From Rheinheimera sp. (GTDB lineage Bacteria; Pseudomonadota; Gammaproteobacteria; Enterobacterales; Alteromonadaceae): a DNA stretch of 64,000 nt. The notes below the pieces were generated by a model. The model ran no database searches. It saw only the letters and a program-made list of their open reading frames with translations, and had not been told where the DNA came from. Positions 15,414-24,848 of the stretch are shown one piece after another (the first letter of the stretch is position 1; each line of letters opens with the position of its first letter). The stretch covers positions 15,191-79,190 of the forward strand of contig DMYW01000069.1 of NCBI GenBank assembly GCA_003482455.1, in the 5' to 3' direction. Both the position numbers and the translations under genes were made by a program.

Positions 15414-17332
15414 TATACAGCTCCTTTGGAAAATGCATCTGGCAGCGGCAAACTGACGACAACACGGGCGCCATGGCCATGCAGTGCATCAACAATGTGC
15501 ACGCTGCCGCCGTGGGCGTTGATCATACCGCGGCAAATCGCCAGCCCCATGCCGGTGTTGTGGCGTTTGTGATCGCCATCGGCCACCACATAAAACATAT
15601 CAAACACCTGCTCGCGTTTATCTTTGGCAATACCTGTGCCTTGGTCTTCGATGGCGAGGTGGATCTGCTGTTCATCTTGGGTCACTTCAATGCTGACAGT
15701 GCCATCGGGTGGGTTATAACGCGCGGCGTTTTCTAGGATGTTAAACAAGGCTTGTTCAATCAAGGCTCCATGTACAAACAACATCGGTGGGTGCGGCGGA
15801 ATTTGTACGTCCAGAGCCAACTCGGGAAAGTACTTGCGCACGCGAGCCAGCACGCTGCCCAAAATATCGCCCAGCGGCACCCAGTCACGCTCTAGTTTTA
15901 AGCCACCGTGGCCAAGCCGTGTCATGTCGAGTAGGTTTTGAATATAGCGATCGAGGCGTTGGCTTTCGCTCAAAATGGTGCTGAGCAGTTCGCGTTTATT
16001 GTCGGTGCTGAGCTGCTGTTCCAGCACCAACAGGCTTTCCGCTGAGCCCATCATGGCCGCCAGTGGCGAGCGTAAATCATGCGACACCGACGCCAATAGC
16101 GCCGAGCGCAGCTGCTCCATTTCGGCCCGAATGCGGCTTGATTCAGCTTGCGCTGAATAGACAATGCGTTGCAGCACCAAGACTAGCTGTTGGCTTAGTT
16201 GTCGCAATTGTTCACGTTGCTCTGGTCGCAACAAGTTACCCTGTTGCGGCACCAGCAATAACGCATGTGTTTGTTGATTAAAATAAATGGGTTGGGCCCA
16301 CCATTGCTCAAACGGATAGGGCTGGTCATGCGGCCATAAGTGCTGCAGGCGCTGCATGGCGCCGGTTTGTAGCGGCGCCGCGACGTCATCAACCCACTGT
16401 TGATTGGCTTTTAAGATATAGACGGGGCGTTGTAACAGGCTCTGAAAGCGTTGAGCGGTGAGCGTCCATACTGCGTGTTCGTTGTCGAGACTACTCAGCT
16501 CATTGGCAAAATCGCGTTGCATTTCGGCGGCGCGGTTGGCGGCTTTTAGCAATTCAAATTGTTGACGGGCACGCGAGGCGACTGGGCCACAAATCAGGCC
16601 CGTCACCACCATAAAAATTAACGTGCGCAGATCGGTGCCTTTATGCACATCCAAACTAAACAGCGGTTCTGTGTGTAAAAAGTTAAACGCAAAATACGAC
16701 AATAACGCGGTAAAAATCGCAGGGCGAGTGCCGTAACTCAAGCCAATCAAGGCCACCGTCAGCACGTACAGCACTACCAATGAACCGTTTTCGAGAATTT
16801 GATGCAAAGTTACGCCAATCAATCCGGCTAGCGCCATCGCCAGTATGCCGGCGATATAACCGGTACGCATGCCCAACCATAAATGAGTGGCCGGTGGCGG
16901 GGCGAACATGCTGGTGTCGGGTCGCGTATGCACGGATATTTCCAGCGGCAATTGGCTTTGCAACAGCTGTTGCGATAGCGGGCGGCGCCATGGCCAATGT
17001 CGACCGACCGGACTGCCGAGTACCACGGTGCGCGGCTGATGCACGGCAATGTAGTCGTTGACGACGCGGATCGCCGATGGCCCCTGCAACACGAGTGTTT
17101 CGCCACCAAATTGGTGTGCTAGCGCGAAGGTGCGTTCAAGTTGTGCCATCGATGCAGTATCGCGCACTCGGCCCGTATCAATCCACAACACCACAAATCC
17201 GCCGGCTTGGTCTTGGCATAAACGCGCCGCGTGCTCCACCAAATAGCGGTCGTCATATCGGCTGGAGACTAGCACCAACATGCGGCTGGGCGGGGTAGGC
17301 TGCAATGAATGAGGAGCCGATTGTTCTGACAT
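15413..17332 (-). CDS. KdpD-like sensor kinase lacking the N-terminal KdpD domain
   Basis: A 639-residue kinase. It starts with a universal-stress-like (USP) domain (MLVLVSSRYDDRYLVEHAARL, about 18-140). Four membrane segments of the DUF4118 type follow (about 155-250: GYIAGILAMALAGLIGVTL; ARPAIFTALLSYFAFNFL), then a GAF-like region, HisKA with SVSHDLRSPLAAMMG, and a HATPase with NILENAARYNPP, DQGTGI and GMGLAICRGM. E. coli KdpD is about 890 residues and carries an additional N-terminal KdpD domain with a Walker motif that is missing here. No frameshifted remnant lies upstream, where trkH ends seven bases before this start. GAGGA precedes the ATG. Confidence 0.88.
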   Translation of the reverse strand: MSEQSAPHSLQPTPPSRMLVLVSSRYDDRYLVEHAARLCQDQAGGFVVLWIDTGRVRDTASMAQLERTFALAHQFGGETLVLQGPSAIRVVNDYIAVHQPRTVVLGSPVGRHWPWRRPLSQQLLQSQLPLEISVHTRPDTSMFAPPPATHLWLGMRTGYIAGILAMALAGLIGVTLHQILENGSLVVLYVLTVALIGLSYGTRPAIFTALLSYFAFNFLHTEPLFSLDVHKGTDLRTLIFMVVTGLICGPVASRARQQFELLKAANRAAEMQRDFANELSSLDNEHAVWTLTAQRFQSLLQRPVYILKANQQWVDDVAAPLQTGAMQRLQHLWPHDQPYPFEQWWAQPIYFNQQTHALLLVPQQGNLLRPEQREQLRQLSQQLVLVLQRIVYSAQAESSRIRAEMEQLRSALLASVSHDLRSPLAAMMGSAESLLVLEQQLSTDNKRELLSTILSESQRLDRYIQNLLDMTRLGHGGLKLERDWVPLGDILGSVLARVRKYFPELALDVQIPPHPPMLFVHGALIEQALFNILENAARYNPPDGTVSIEVTQDEQQIHLAIEDQGTGIAKDKREQVFDMFYVVADGDHKRHNTGMGLAICRGMINAHGGSVHIVDALHGHGARVVVSLPLPDAFSKGAV

Positions 17333-17339
17333 TGTGTCC

Positions 17340-18809
17340 TCAATAGCGCCAATAGGCAGGGCTGAATAACACCAGCATAGTTAAGATCTCTAAACGCCCC
17401 AGCAGCATGCCCAAACTTAATAACCATTTGGCCCCATCAGGCAGGGTCGAAAAATTGCCGGCAGGACCGATAATTGGCCCTAAACCGGGACCGACGTTGG
17501 CGACCGCGGTCGCGGCACCGGTCAGCGCTGTGACTAAGTCTAAATCGTAAAAGGATAAACTCAGTGCCAGCAAGCCAATTGTGGCGAAATAAACAAAACT
17601 AAAGGCCAAAATGCTGCCAAGCATCGAGTCATCAATCGACCGGCCGCCATATTTTGGGGTCCACACCGCATTGGGATGTACTAACAAGTGCAATTGTTTG
17701 ACTAACATCAGCGCCGACAACTGTATACGGAAGATTTTTAAACCGCCTGACGTGGAACCGGAACAAGCGCCCGCAAAGGTGATGTAGAAAAACATCATGA
17801 TCGCCAAGTTACCCCACAAGGTGTAGTCCTCGGATGCATAGCCGCAGGTGGTGATAATTGAAATGACGTTAAACAAACTGTGGGTTAATGCCTCAAACGC
17901 GTCACGATGATTATGTTCGACTTGGTAAAACGTCAGAACTGCTGTGCATAGGCCAACAAGCAACAAGAAGAACCGCACTTGTGGGTCGTTGAACATGGCA
18001 CGTTTTTGACCTTTGGCCATCGCCACAAACAGCAGCAGTGGCAAACCGCCGAGTAACATAAAAAAGCTACTGAGCCATAACAGCCAAGGCTGGTCTTTAA
18101 AGGCGCCAAACGAGGCGTCGTAGTTGGAAAAACCGCCAGTAGCGATGGTACTCATGGCATGGGTCACCGCATCAAAACCGTTCATGCCGCCAAGGTAATA
18201 ACTTAAAGCGCAGGCAATAACTAGCAGCAAGTACACCAAACCAATCGCACTGGAAACATTGGAGCTTTTTGGCAGGATTTTTTCGCCGATGTCTGAGCTT
18301 TCCGTTTTAAACAAGCGCATACCACCAATTTTTAGCGCCGGTAAAATGGCGATGGCCATCACAATAATACCAACCCCGCCGATGCCATTTAGCACGGCGC
18401 GCCAATACAACACGCCTTTGGGCATGTTATCTAAACCGGCATAGACAGTCGAACCTGTGGTGGTCAGGCCCGACACGGATTCAAACCACGCATTGGTAAA
18501 GCTAGAGTCGGGGATTAACCAATACAGCGGCAAGGTGCCACTGACACAAATGGTGATCCAACTGAGCGTAGTGAGCAAAAACAGCTGGCGGCTTTTTACA
18601 CCTTGCGCTTTGCGGCCAAGGTAGACCAACCAATAACCAACCAATAGTGACAGCGCCGTGGTGCCTAGAAACACCCAAAACCCAGTTTCGTCGTAGGCAA
18701 TGGACACCAGCGCGCCAGAAAAATGCACCGCCCCCATCAACACGATGAGATAGCCGAGCGTTTTATAAATCATATAGCGACTGCGGGTGTGGGGAGTTAA
18801 CAGCGACAT
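17340..18809 (-). CDS. trkH: TrkH family potassium uptake protein
   Basis: A 489-residue integral membrane protein, the usual TrkH length. Selectivity-filter-like loops carry the expected Gly: TGLTTTGSTVYAGLD, MSTIATGGFSNYD, ISIITTCGYASED and TAVANVGPGLGP. About ten hydrophobic helices are visible. It forms the K+-translocating subunit of Trk; the NAD-binding TrkA subunit is not in this window. It is first in an operon with the KdpD-like kinase (7-base gap) and KdpE-like regulator, which suggests that K+ limitation or turgor controls it. An ATG 12 codons later (18773) is an alternative start. Confidence 0.92.
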   Translation of the reverse strand: MSLLTPHTRSRYMIYKTLGYLIVLMGAVHFSGALVSIAYDETGFWVFLGTTALSLLVGYWLVYLGRKAQGVKSRQLFLLTTLSWITICVSGTLPLYWLIPDSSFTNAWFESVSGLTTTGSTVYAGLDNMPKGVLYWRAVLNGIGGVGIIVMAIAILPALKIGGMRLFKTESSDIGEKILPKSSNVSSAIGLVYLLLVIACALSYYLGGMNGFDAVTHAMSTIATGGFSNYDASFGAFKDQPWLLWLSSFFMLLGGLPLLLFVAMAKGQKRAMFNDPQVRFFLLLVGLCTAVLTFYQVEHNHRDAFEALTHSLFNVISIITTCGYASEDYTLWGNLAIMMFFYITFAGACSGSTSGGLKIFRIQLSALMLVKQLHLLVHPNAVWTPKYGGRSIDDSMLGSILAFSFVYFATIGLLALSLSFYDLDLVTALTGAATAVANVGPGLGPIIGPAGNFSTLPDGAKWLLSLGMLLGRLEILTMLVLFSPAYWRY

Positions 18810-18898
18810 AAATGCAGAATAGTTTTGATGGCAGTAGGGCGATTATTTTACTGGTTGCTCAGGGGGGCGCTCGTAAAGAAAACATAAAGTTTTTGGCG

Positions 18899-18926
18899 AA
18901 AAAAAAGCGACCTCGAAAGGTCGCTT
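18899..18926 (-). terminator. intrinsic terminator of the subtilase gene
   Basis: On the minus strand AAGCGACC pairs with GGTCGCTT over a six-base loop and runs into a tract of eight T. It sits 27 bases after the S8 peptidase stop. Confidence 0.88.
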
Positions 18927-18952
18927 GGCGTTTTATAGAGGATTAAGCGGCA

Positions 18953-21900
18953 TTAGTTGCGACGACGCCACACGGCCAGTGGCAACAACAACAAGCTAAA
19001 CCAGCCCATGCTACCGCCTTTGTTGCTGCCGGTTGGTTTCACTTCACTCACCGGATCTGTCACTGTCACTTTGACGGTGCTGCTGCTTTGGTCGACACCA
19101 TCGCTGACCGTGACTGTGTAAGTGTAAGTGCCTGCGCTTAAGCCTGTGACTGTTGCTTTGGCTGAATTGGCGCCGCTTAACGTGCCACTGCCGCTCCAGC
19201 TGTACGTTAGTGCATCGCCATCCACGTCTTTCGATGGGCTCGCATCGAGAGTCACAGTTTGACCAGTTGTCACACTGATGTTGCTTTGCGCAACTGCCGC
19301 CATTGGTGCATCTTGAGTCGGCGTGACATGCAATGTGAAGCTGGTGCTAACCAGATCAGATGGCGTTTGACTGTCAGCCACTTGCACTGTGACCAGCGTG
19401 TCACCGCTGAAATCTTTGGCAGGCGTTAAGTCGAACGTGTCACCTGGTTCATGGCCATGCACCACGGCGCTGATATGCGCACCACTTACCGACACCACGT
19501 TGGCAACGCTGTTTTCGTCAGAATAGGCCACTAAGATGTCGTTAATCGAGCTGTCTTCCGCCACGGTTAAATCTTTCATCGCACCGATTTTCAGATCGCC
19601 ACGGATCGCGAGGTTATGACGCACCAGCTCTGTGGGCAGACCATCACGAGCAATTTGCAGCGCGATCGGTTGAGTCGTCCCCGCAGCGTCGGCATTGACA
19701 CGGACTTTGAAACTCACATCAAATTGGCTGCTTTCAGGGCCTTGATAGTCATAACAAACCACCAGCTTGTTGTGCAGTTTGGCTTTCAGATCGTCTGCCG
19801 CAAACGAGGTGCCAATCCAGCCGCTTGCTGGACCAAACGAGCCACGGAAGCCGTCATACCCTTGAATACCTATGGAACCAAAGCCGTATTCATCGCCGAA
19901 GTTGATGTTGTTGTAGGCCATCACCACTTCGTGCTCGCCATCACCAAAGCGATAGTTCAGGTTGTAAATCACTTCAAAGTCATAGCTGTCGCTGCGATCG
20001 ATATTGACGGTTTCACCTGCTTCCCAGTCGTAACTTTGTTCGGTACTGCGCGCGTTGTCCCATTCGACAATCAACTGGCCATCGGCGGTAAAGCCCATGC
20101 TCAAACCCGAGTTATTGCTTGGGTTCCACCAGTCCACATTGTACGGGGTGTACAAAGTCGCCCAGTCGCCACCGGCGTCATTGATGCCGACGCCACGCCA
20201 CAGCGGTGCCACCATTTGATCTGGGAAGTTTTGGAATGGCATTTTTTGGTGTTGTGGGAAAAACAGCGGCATGCTGTCCACTTGCAGATAACCCATCGGA
20301 CTTAATGTCAGCGTATTGCTCGACGCGTTGTCAAAGTTATTGAACAACGCGGTTTTGACGCCCTCGCCGTAGTACCATTCCAGATTGACCGCCAAGTTGT
20401 CGTTCCATTGACCACCCCATTGTGGCTCGAAACCAAAGGCCGCCAAGTCGACATATCCTGGATCATTTTGCCCAAACTCTGGCACTTTACAGCTGGCGTC
20501 CGTGGCGTTGGTGCTCAGCACATATTCACGTGCTTTGCCCAAGGTATTTTGATGCGTCGTGGTCAAGGTAAAGCCGTTGGCTTGTTGTTGCAGGCCTGCT
20601 TGCATCGCCGCCGGTACTTTCACCGAACCTTCAATTAAGCTGACATTGGCAGGCAATTGTGACTGCAACGTAAATTGACGATCGTAACCATCTAGGTTGG
20701 GCAGCACGTGCAAGTTCAGCTCGACCACTTGACCCGGCCGTGCGGCCGTTTGTGAACCCGTTAAGCTCAGTTCGTCTTCACCACGCATCAGCTTGACAGG
20801 CACTGCGGCCACGTTATCCGGCTGATTGCTGCTGGTGCCGATGTGCAACATGCTGTAATAGACATCACCTTGACGAGCTTCTGGCAGGTTCCAATGCAGC
20901 GCAACCGTCGCCGGTGTCATGCCATCATGGACTGCCGGTCCTTGCACTGACAGAGCATTGGAGCTTTGGGCTGGGACTATTGCCGTGGCAACTTGGTAGG
21001 TGTCGCTGACGCGCGTTAAGGTGCCATGGATAAAGTTATGCACCACCACCCAATACTTACCGGCGGCAGGTTTGTTGATGTTGCAATAATCGCCCACTTC
21101 TTCCGAGATCGACATACAAATGGCTTCTTCATCCCATTGCGGAATGCCGTCACCATTGAGGTCCATACCGATGTACACGTCGGCGTCACCGGCGTTCCAA
21201 GGTTCATCTTTTTCAGCCGTGCTGGCGGTGCGTTTTAGCACTTCGACAATCAAGCGGTCGGTATTTGCAGGCACGTCAATCAGTTGCACGTCTTCGGAAT
21301 CACTGATCACGTGATCACAAGCAAAGCCACAGAAGTCGACGTCTTGCGGTAAGGTCACCAAACGCGTGTCGGCTTTGACCGGACTGGCGGCGCTGTAAGT
21401 ACCGCTCTTTAATTCTGGCAAGGCCCAGCCGTTGAACTGATGTTTGCCGTCGTTACGATTGATCGTCACTGGCAAGTTTTCGGGCAAGCTGCCATGGCTG
21501 TATTTGACGGCCACCGGCATAAATACCGCAGGCAGGTTCGGCTGATCGGCCGTCAAGCGTACCGCACCGTGCACTTCTTGTTCTGAGTTATGTGAATTGG
21601 ATTGGCTGTCCAAAATATTGGCTTTAAATACAACGGTTTGCTGTTCGCCTTTTTTCAAGCTAAAGCGTTGCGGCGTCGCTTCGATGGTAAAGGACACTTC
21701 GCCAGTTTCGGTTTCAACTTTCCAATCGCCGTCGCGGGTTGCGGTAAAAGTGCGCACCCAAGTGCAGCTTTCACGGCATTGCATATTGACCAATTCCGGC
21801 ATGTTCAGCTGCCGCACGGCGCCACCGTTGGCGGGATCGGCTGCGCGGAAGTTGTCTTCGGTTTCGTGCATGACTAAACCGGCGTTGACGGCGCGCTGGA

Positions 21901-24106
21901 CATCGATCCGACCTGAGCCGCCACGGTAAATGCCGGCGTCTTGTTCATCGCTCCAGCTGTTGGGTTTGAACTTCAGCGTTTGCAACGAGGTCATTTGCAG
22001 GGCGCTTTGCACTTCAGCCGGTGACCATTCTGGATGCGCTTGTTTCACTAAGGTCAAAGCACCTGCCACATGCGGTGATGCCATTGAGGTGCCGCTCATC
22101 ATGGTGAAGTCGCTGGAGTTAGGTGCGCCAGAGAAAGGTTGGTCGTCTGAGTTGGCGGCAAAAATATCGACGCCAGGTGCAGACACCATCGGGATCAAAT
22201 GTTCTTTGGCATAGGTGCTTGGACCGCGTGACGAGAAGTTAGCCAGCTTGTCGGCATTCGCGGCATTAACGGATCGTTCGATGGTGGCGGCTGTGATGGT
22301 TGCGCTGTGATTAGCGCCACTGGCTAACCATTGCTGCAAGGTGTAACCCGCCGCCGCGTCCACGTGGATGCCCGGCAAGGGGTAGACGTCATTAAAGGTC
22401 ATACCGGTTGCCGTGCTGCTGTCGTAGTCGGTGTTGTACAGGATAAAACCGGCAGCGCCGCCGGCTTTGACGTTTTCAGCTTTGGCGACTCGACCATTGG
22501 TGCCACGTTGGCACAATACGATTTCGCCATGCGTAAAGGTATTTTCCGCAAAGCTATTGAGACATTGCGCATCGCCAAAATCGGCGGCGTTCACGACAGG
22601 CCCTGTGACTTCACCGGAAATACTGGCGCCTGTGATGGTCTCTGGCGTGCTGTCGCCACCGCTAAAGTTGCTTAAGGTTTTACCAGTGATATCAATGCTG
22701 CGACCATGCGTGGCGGCGGCGACGTTCATCAGCCATGGCGAGCTGTGGTCGGCATATCCCATCAATTCACCGTTGCCATCGGTGCCTGAGTTACCGGCAG
22801 CAACCGCAACGTTGATACCGGCGGCATGCGCGGCTAAAAAGGCTTGTTCCAGCGGCGATTCCCATGGCGAGTCTTCTGAGCCACCAATGGAGAAGTTAAT
22901 TACATCAACGCCGGCTTTGACGGCGTCTTCAATGGCTTGCACCAGCACGTCACCCGGACAGCCTGCCCACGCATCACCTGAGCCACCAGGCCAGCAGACT
23001 TGGAACGCCACTATGTTGGCGTGAGGTGCAACGCCGCTGATTTTGGCGAAGTTAAAGCCGGTATTGACGCCATCGCCTTGCGCGCCTGAACTACTTTGCA
23101 GCGGTACGTTGGTTAATACGTTACCTGCCGCTGTGCTGGCGGTGTGCGAGCCGTGGCCATTGTAGTCTTCACCAAAGGCTGGGCGGATCACCAAATTCGG
23201 CTCCCACCATGGTTTGTTTGGATCTTGGAATTCGTCGGCTTTATAAGAATCGGTGATTTTTTTGTAGCTATACACGCCGATCAATTTATCGTTACAACGA
23301 CTGGCAAATTCGGCGCTGCGGCAATCGCCTAAATAGTTGCCTGAACCGAGTGGATTGACCACAGAGTAGCCGTCGCCGCCGGTCGCTTGGAAGGATGGAT
23401 GGTCGGTGTTAATACCGGTATCAACGATACCGACGACCATGCCTTCGCCTTTAAAAGCGCCGCCGCTGCTCGTTTCGCCGGTCCAGACTTTGTCGGCACC
23501 AATATGCTGCGGGCCTTCGTCGGTCTGTAATTGGTAGGTTTTGACGCGGGTGATTTTTTTCACGCTGCCAAGATTGGCCAGTTCGCGCACTTCGTCTTGG
23601 GTTAATTCGGTACTAAAGCCGTTGAACACTGTGTTGTAACGGGCGGACGTTTCGATCGTGCGGCCGAGTGTGCTGGCGATGTCGTTCAGCACTTTGTCTT
23701 GTTGTTGCTCGATTTTATAGGCTTGTGCTGCGGCGGTTGGCGATTGTAACGCCATGCCTGCAACCGTGGTTTTTCCGCTGCTGCTGGCTTGTTGCAGTTG
23801 CTGACTAACTACGGCGTCGCCAAATAATTCAACGATATAGCTGTGTTTACCGCTGAGGTTGGCTTCAGCCACATACTTATCCGCTGGCGCGCGGCGATTT
23901 AAGGTTAAGTTTTTCCCACCTTGGTCACGCACCGCTAATTGGCGTGCTTGTTTGCCTTTTTGCAGGCTAGTGCGGCTTTCGGCGGATGGTAACTGCATGG
24001 GCTGCACTTTCGCGGCAGTTGCAGGTGTGGTGGTCGCTTGGACGGGAGCCATGCTGGCAGCGCTGAAGGCGCTGAGCATTGCTAGGGTTAATGGCGTTAG
24101 TTTCAC
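18953..24106 (-). CDS. secreted S8 subtilase with PA, PKD and GlyGly-CTERM domains
   Basis: A 1717-residue exoprotease. The GTG at 24106 gives a clean signal peptide (VKLTPLTLAMLSAFSAASMA) and has GGAGG four bases upstream; an ATG at 24175 would add 23 unlikely residues. A propeptide/I9 region (HSYIVELFGDAV...) leads to the catalytic domain: Asp229 in VGIVDTGINTDHP, His318 in YNGHGSHTAS, oxyanion Asn in AAGNSGTDG and Ser674 in SGTSMASPHVAGA. A PA-like insert lies at about 500-600. Beta-sandwich modules and a PKD domain (about 1620-1700) follow. The C-terminus, GGSMGWFSLLLLPLAVWRRR, is a GlyGly-CTERM tail, a rhombosortase sorting signal. Export is probably by type II secretion. Confidence 0.93.
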   Translation of the reverse strand: MKLTPLTLAMLSAFSAASMAPVQATTTPATAAKVQPMQLPSAESRTSLQKGKQARQLAVRDQGGKNLTLNRRAPADKYVAEANLSGKHSYIVELFGDAVVSQQLQQASSSGKTTVAGMALQSPTAAAQAYKIEQQQDKVLNDIASTLGRTIETSARYNTVFNGFSTELTQDEVRELANLGSVKKITRVKTYQLQTDEGPQHIGADKVWTGETSSGGAFKGEGMVVGIVDTGINTDHPSFQATGGDGYSVVNPLGSGNYLGDCRSAEFASRCNDKLIGVYSYKKITDSYKADEFQDPNKPWWEPNLVIRPAFGEDYNGHGSHTASTAAGNVLTNVPLQSSSGAQGDGVNTGFNFAKISGVAPHANIVAFQVCWPGGSGDAWAGCPGDVLVQAIEDAVKAGVDVINFSIGGSEDSPWESPLEQAFLAAHAAGINVAVAAGNSGTDGNGELMGYADHSSPWLMNVAAATHGRSIDITGKTLSNFSGGDSTPETITGASISGEVTGPVVNAADFGDAQCLNSFAENTFTHGEIVLCQRGTNGRVAKAENVKAGGAAGFILYNTDYDSSTATGMTFNDVYPLPGIHVDAAAGYTLQQWLASGANHSATITAATIERSVNAANADKLANFSSRGPSTYAKEHLIPMVSAPGVDIFAANSDDQPFSGAPNSSDFTMMSGTSMASPHVAGALTLVKQAHPEWSPAEVQSALQMTSLQTLKFKPNSWSDEQDAGIYRGGSGRIDVQRAVNAGLVMHETEDNFRAADPANGGAVRQLNMPELVNMQCRESCTWVRTFTATRDGDWKVETETGEVSFTIEATPQRFSLKKGEQQTVVFKANILDSQSNSHNSEQEVHGAVRLTADQPNLPAVFMPVAVKYSHGSLPENLPVTINRNDGKHQFNGWALPELKSGTYSAASPVKADTRLVTLPQDVDFCGFACDHVISDSEDVQLIDVPANTDRLIVEVLKRTASTAEKDEPWNAGDADVYIGMDLNGDGIPQWDEEAICMSISEEVGDYCNINKPAAGKYWVVVHNFIHGTLTRVSDTYQVATAIVPAQSSNALSVQGPAVHDGMTPATVALHWNLPEARQGDVYYSMLHIGTSSNQPDNVAAVPVKLMRGEDELSLTGSQTAARPGQVVELNLHVLPNLDGYDRQFTLQSQLPANVSLIEGSVKVPAAMQAGLQQQANGFTLTTTHQNTLGKAREYVLSTNATDASCKVPEFGQNDPGYVDLAAFGFEPQWGGQWNDNLAVNLEWYYGEGVKTALFNNFDNASSNTLTLSPMGYLQVDSMPLFFPQHQKMPFQNFPDQMVAPLWRGVGINDAGGDWATLYTPYNVDWWNPSNNSGLSMGFTADGQLIVEWDNARSTEQSYDWEAGETVNIDRSDSYDFEVIYNLNYRFGDGEHEVVMAYNNINFGDEYGFGSIGIQGYDGFRGSFGPASGWIGTSFAADDLKAKLHNKLVVCYDYQGPESSQFDVSFKVRVNADAAGTTQPIALQIARDGLPTELVRHNLAIRGDLKIGAMKDLTVAEDSSINDILVAYSDENSVANVVSVSGAHISAVVHGHEPGDTFDLTPAKDFSGDTLVTVQVADSQTPSDLVSTSFTLHVTPTQDAPMAAVAQSNISVTTGQTVTLDASPSKDVDGDALTYSWSGSGTLSGANSAKATVTGLSAGTYTYTVTVSDGVDQSSSTVKVTVTDPVSEVKPTGSNKGGSMGWFSLLLLPLAVWRRRN

Positions 24107-24194
24107 ATATCCTCCGGGCCACGCTAAACGTGGTGATTTTTTTATCGATGTGCCCGGAACCCCGCTGTTATACACCTGCTGGTTGCAGAAAATC

Positions 24195-24210
24195 TGTACA
24201 AAAGTGTGTG
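24195..24210 (+). promoter_or_regulatory. TGTACA-N4-TGT motif, weak copy, upstream of subtilase
   Basis: TGTACAAAAGTGTGTG: first half-site perfect, second matches TGTACA in four of six positions. It lies about 90 bases upstream of the subtilase start. Its layout is the same as the sites at 24753 and 29306. Confidence 0.3.
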
Positions 24211-24752
24211 GAATTTCAGAAAGGTGATTTCAATTTCTATATTAAAAACAATGTTTTATATGTAGTTTATGGTGGTTGTTATCCATGCATAACAAGGCAA
24301 GGTTGGATTTGTTGCTGCTGGCTGGACTTGCGGTTTGACCGCAAAAAGGCTGCGCAGAATTGACGGATTGAATCAGGCCGGCTGAAGCGATAGGTGACAA
24401 CCTTACCAGTCAGCGAGGGTAGCGAGTGTGCCATGCTGTTCAGCGGCGACTTGCTCGGTTGCAGGTTGCCCTAGCTGGGGACATCTTGTTGATCGCTGTT
24501 CCGGGCGACATCACAAGTTGCTGCAAAGTGTTGCAACCAACGGTTGGGCTGCTGCAGGGCAATGTAGGCATTTTTGCCGCGCAAACATTGGCAATATGCG
24601 CTAATAATTTGATAAATCGCGCAGTAGTAAGCTGGGTGTGCGGAAAGATTGGCATTTAAACTGAGTTTTTGTGGAAGTTTATTTCTATAAATGCATGAAT
24701 AATAAAGATAATTTTCAGTTTTTATCGGTAAGTCTGCAGCGGTTTGGCAATC

Positions 24753-24768
24753 TGTACAAATATGTGCA
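24753..24768 (+). promoter_or_regulatory. TGTACA-N4-TGTGCA motif upstream of mipA
   Basis: TGTACAAATATGTGCA: two hexamers, the second with one mismatch, separated by four bases. It lies 80 bases upstream of the mipA start, a suitable place for an activator. The perfect version at 29306 lies beyond the AraC gene. The binding protein is unknown; the adjacent OmpR-type regulator or AraC-type regulator are candidates. Confidence 0.4.
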
Positions 24769-24848
24769 GTTTGGCTGGCTTTGATGGTATGTTGGAAAAG
24801 GCTTTGATATACAGCACGGCATCTACAGTATTTGTCGCGAAGGTCGTC

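Larger units (their letters stand above)
24107..24848 (+). other. 742-bp divergent intergenic region (subtilase / mipA)
   Basis: No gene is supported here; the short open frames lack ribosome sites and familiar composition. The region is more AT-rich than its neighbours, particularly 24200-24330 and 24640-24740. It carries two TGTACA-N4-TGTxxx motifs (24195 and 24753), one near each divergent gene. Promoters for both genes must lie here. Confidence 0.6.

Noticed and set aside
15413..17340. Frameshifted N-terminal KdpD domain upstream of the kinase
   Set aside because: trkH ends seven bases before the kinase start, leaving no room for a broken domain.
19616..20305. 229-residue plus-strand frame opposite the subtilase
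   Set aside because: Antisense to a well-supported gene with active-site motifs; no ribosome site.
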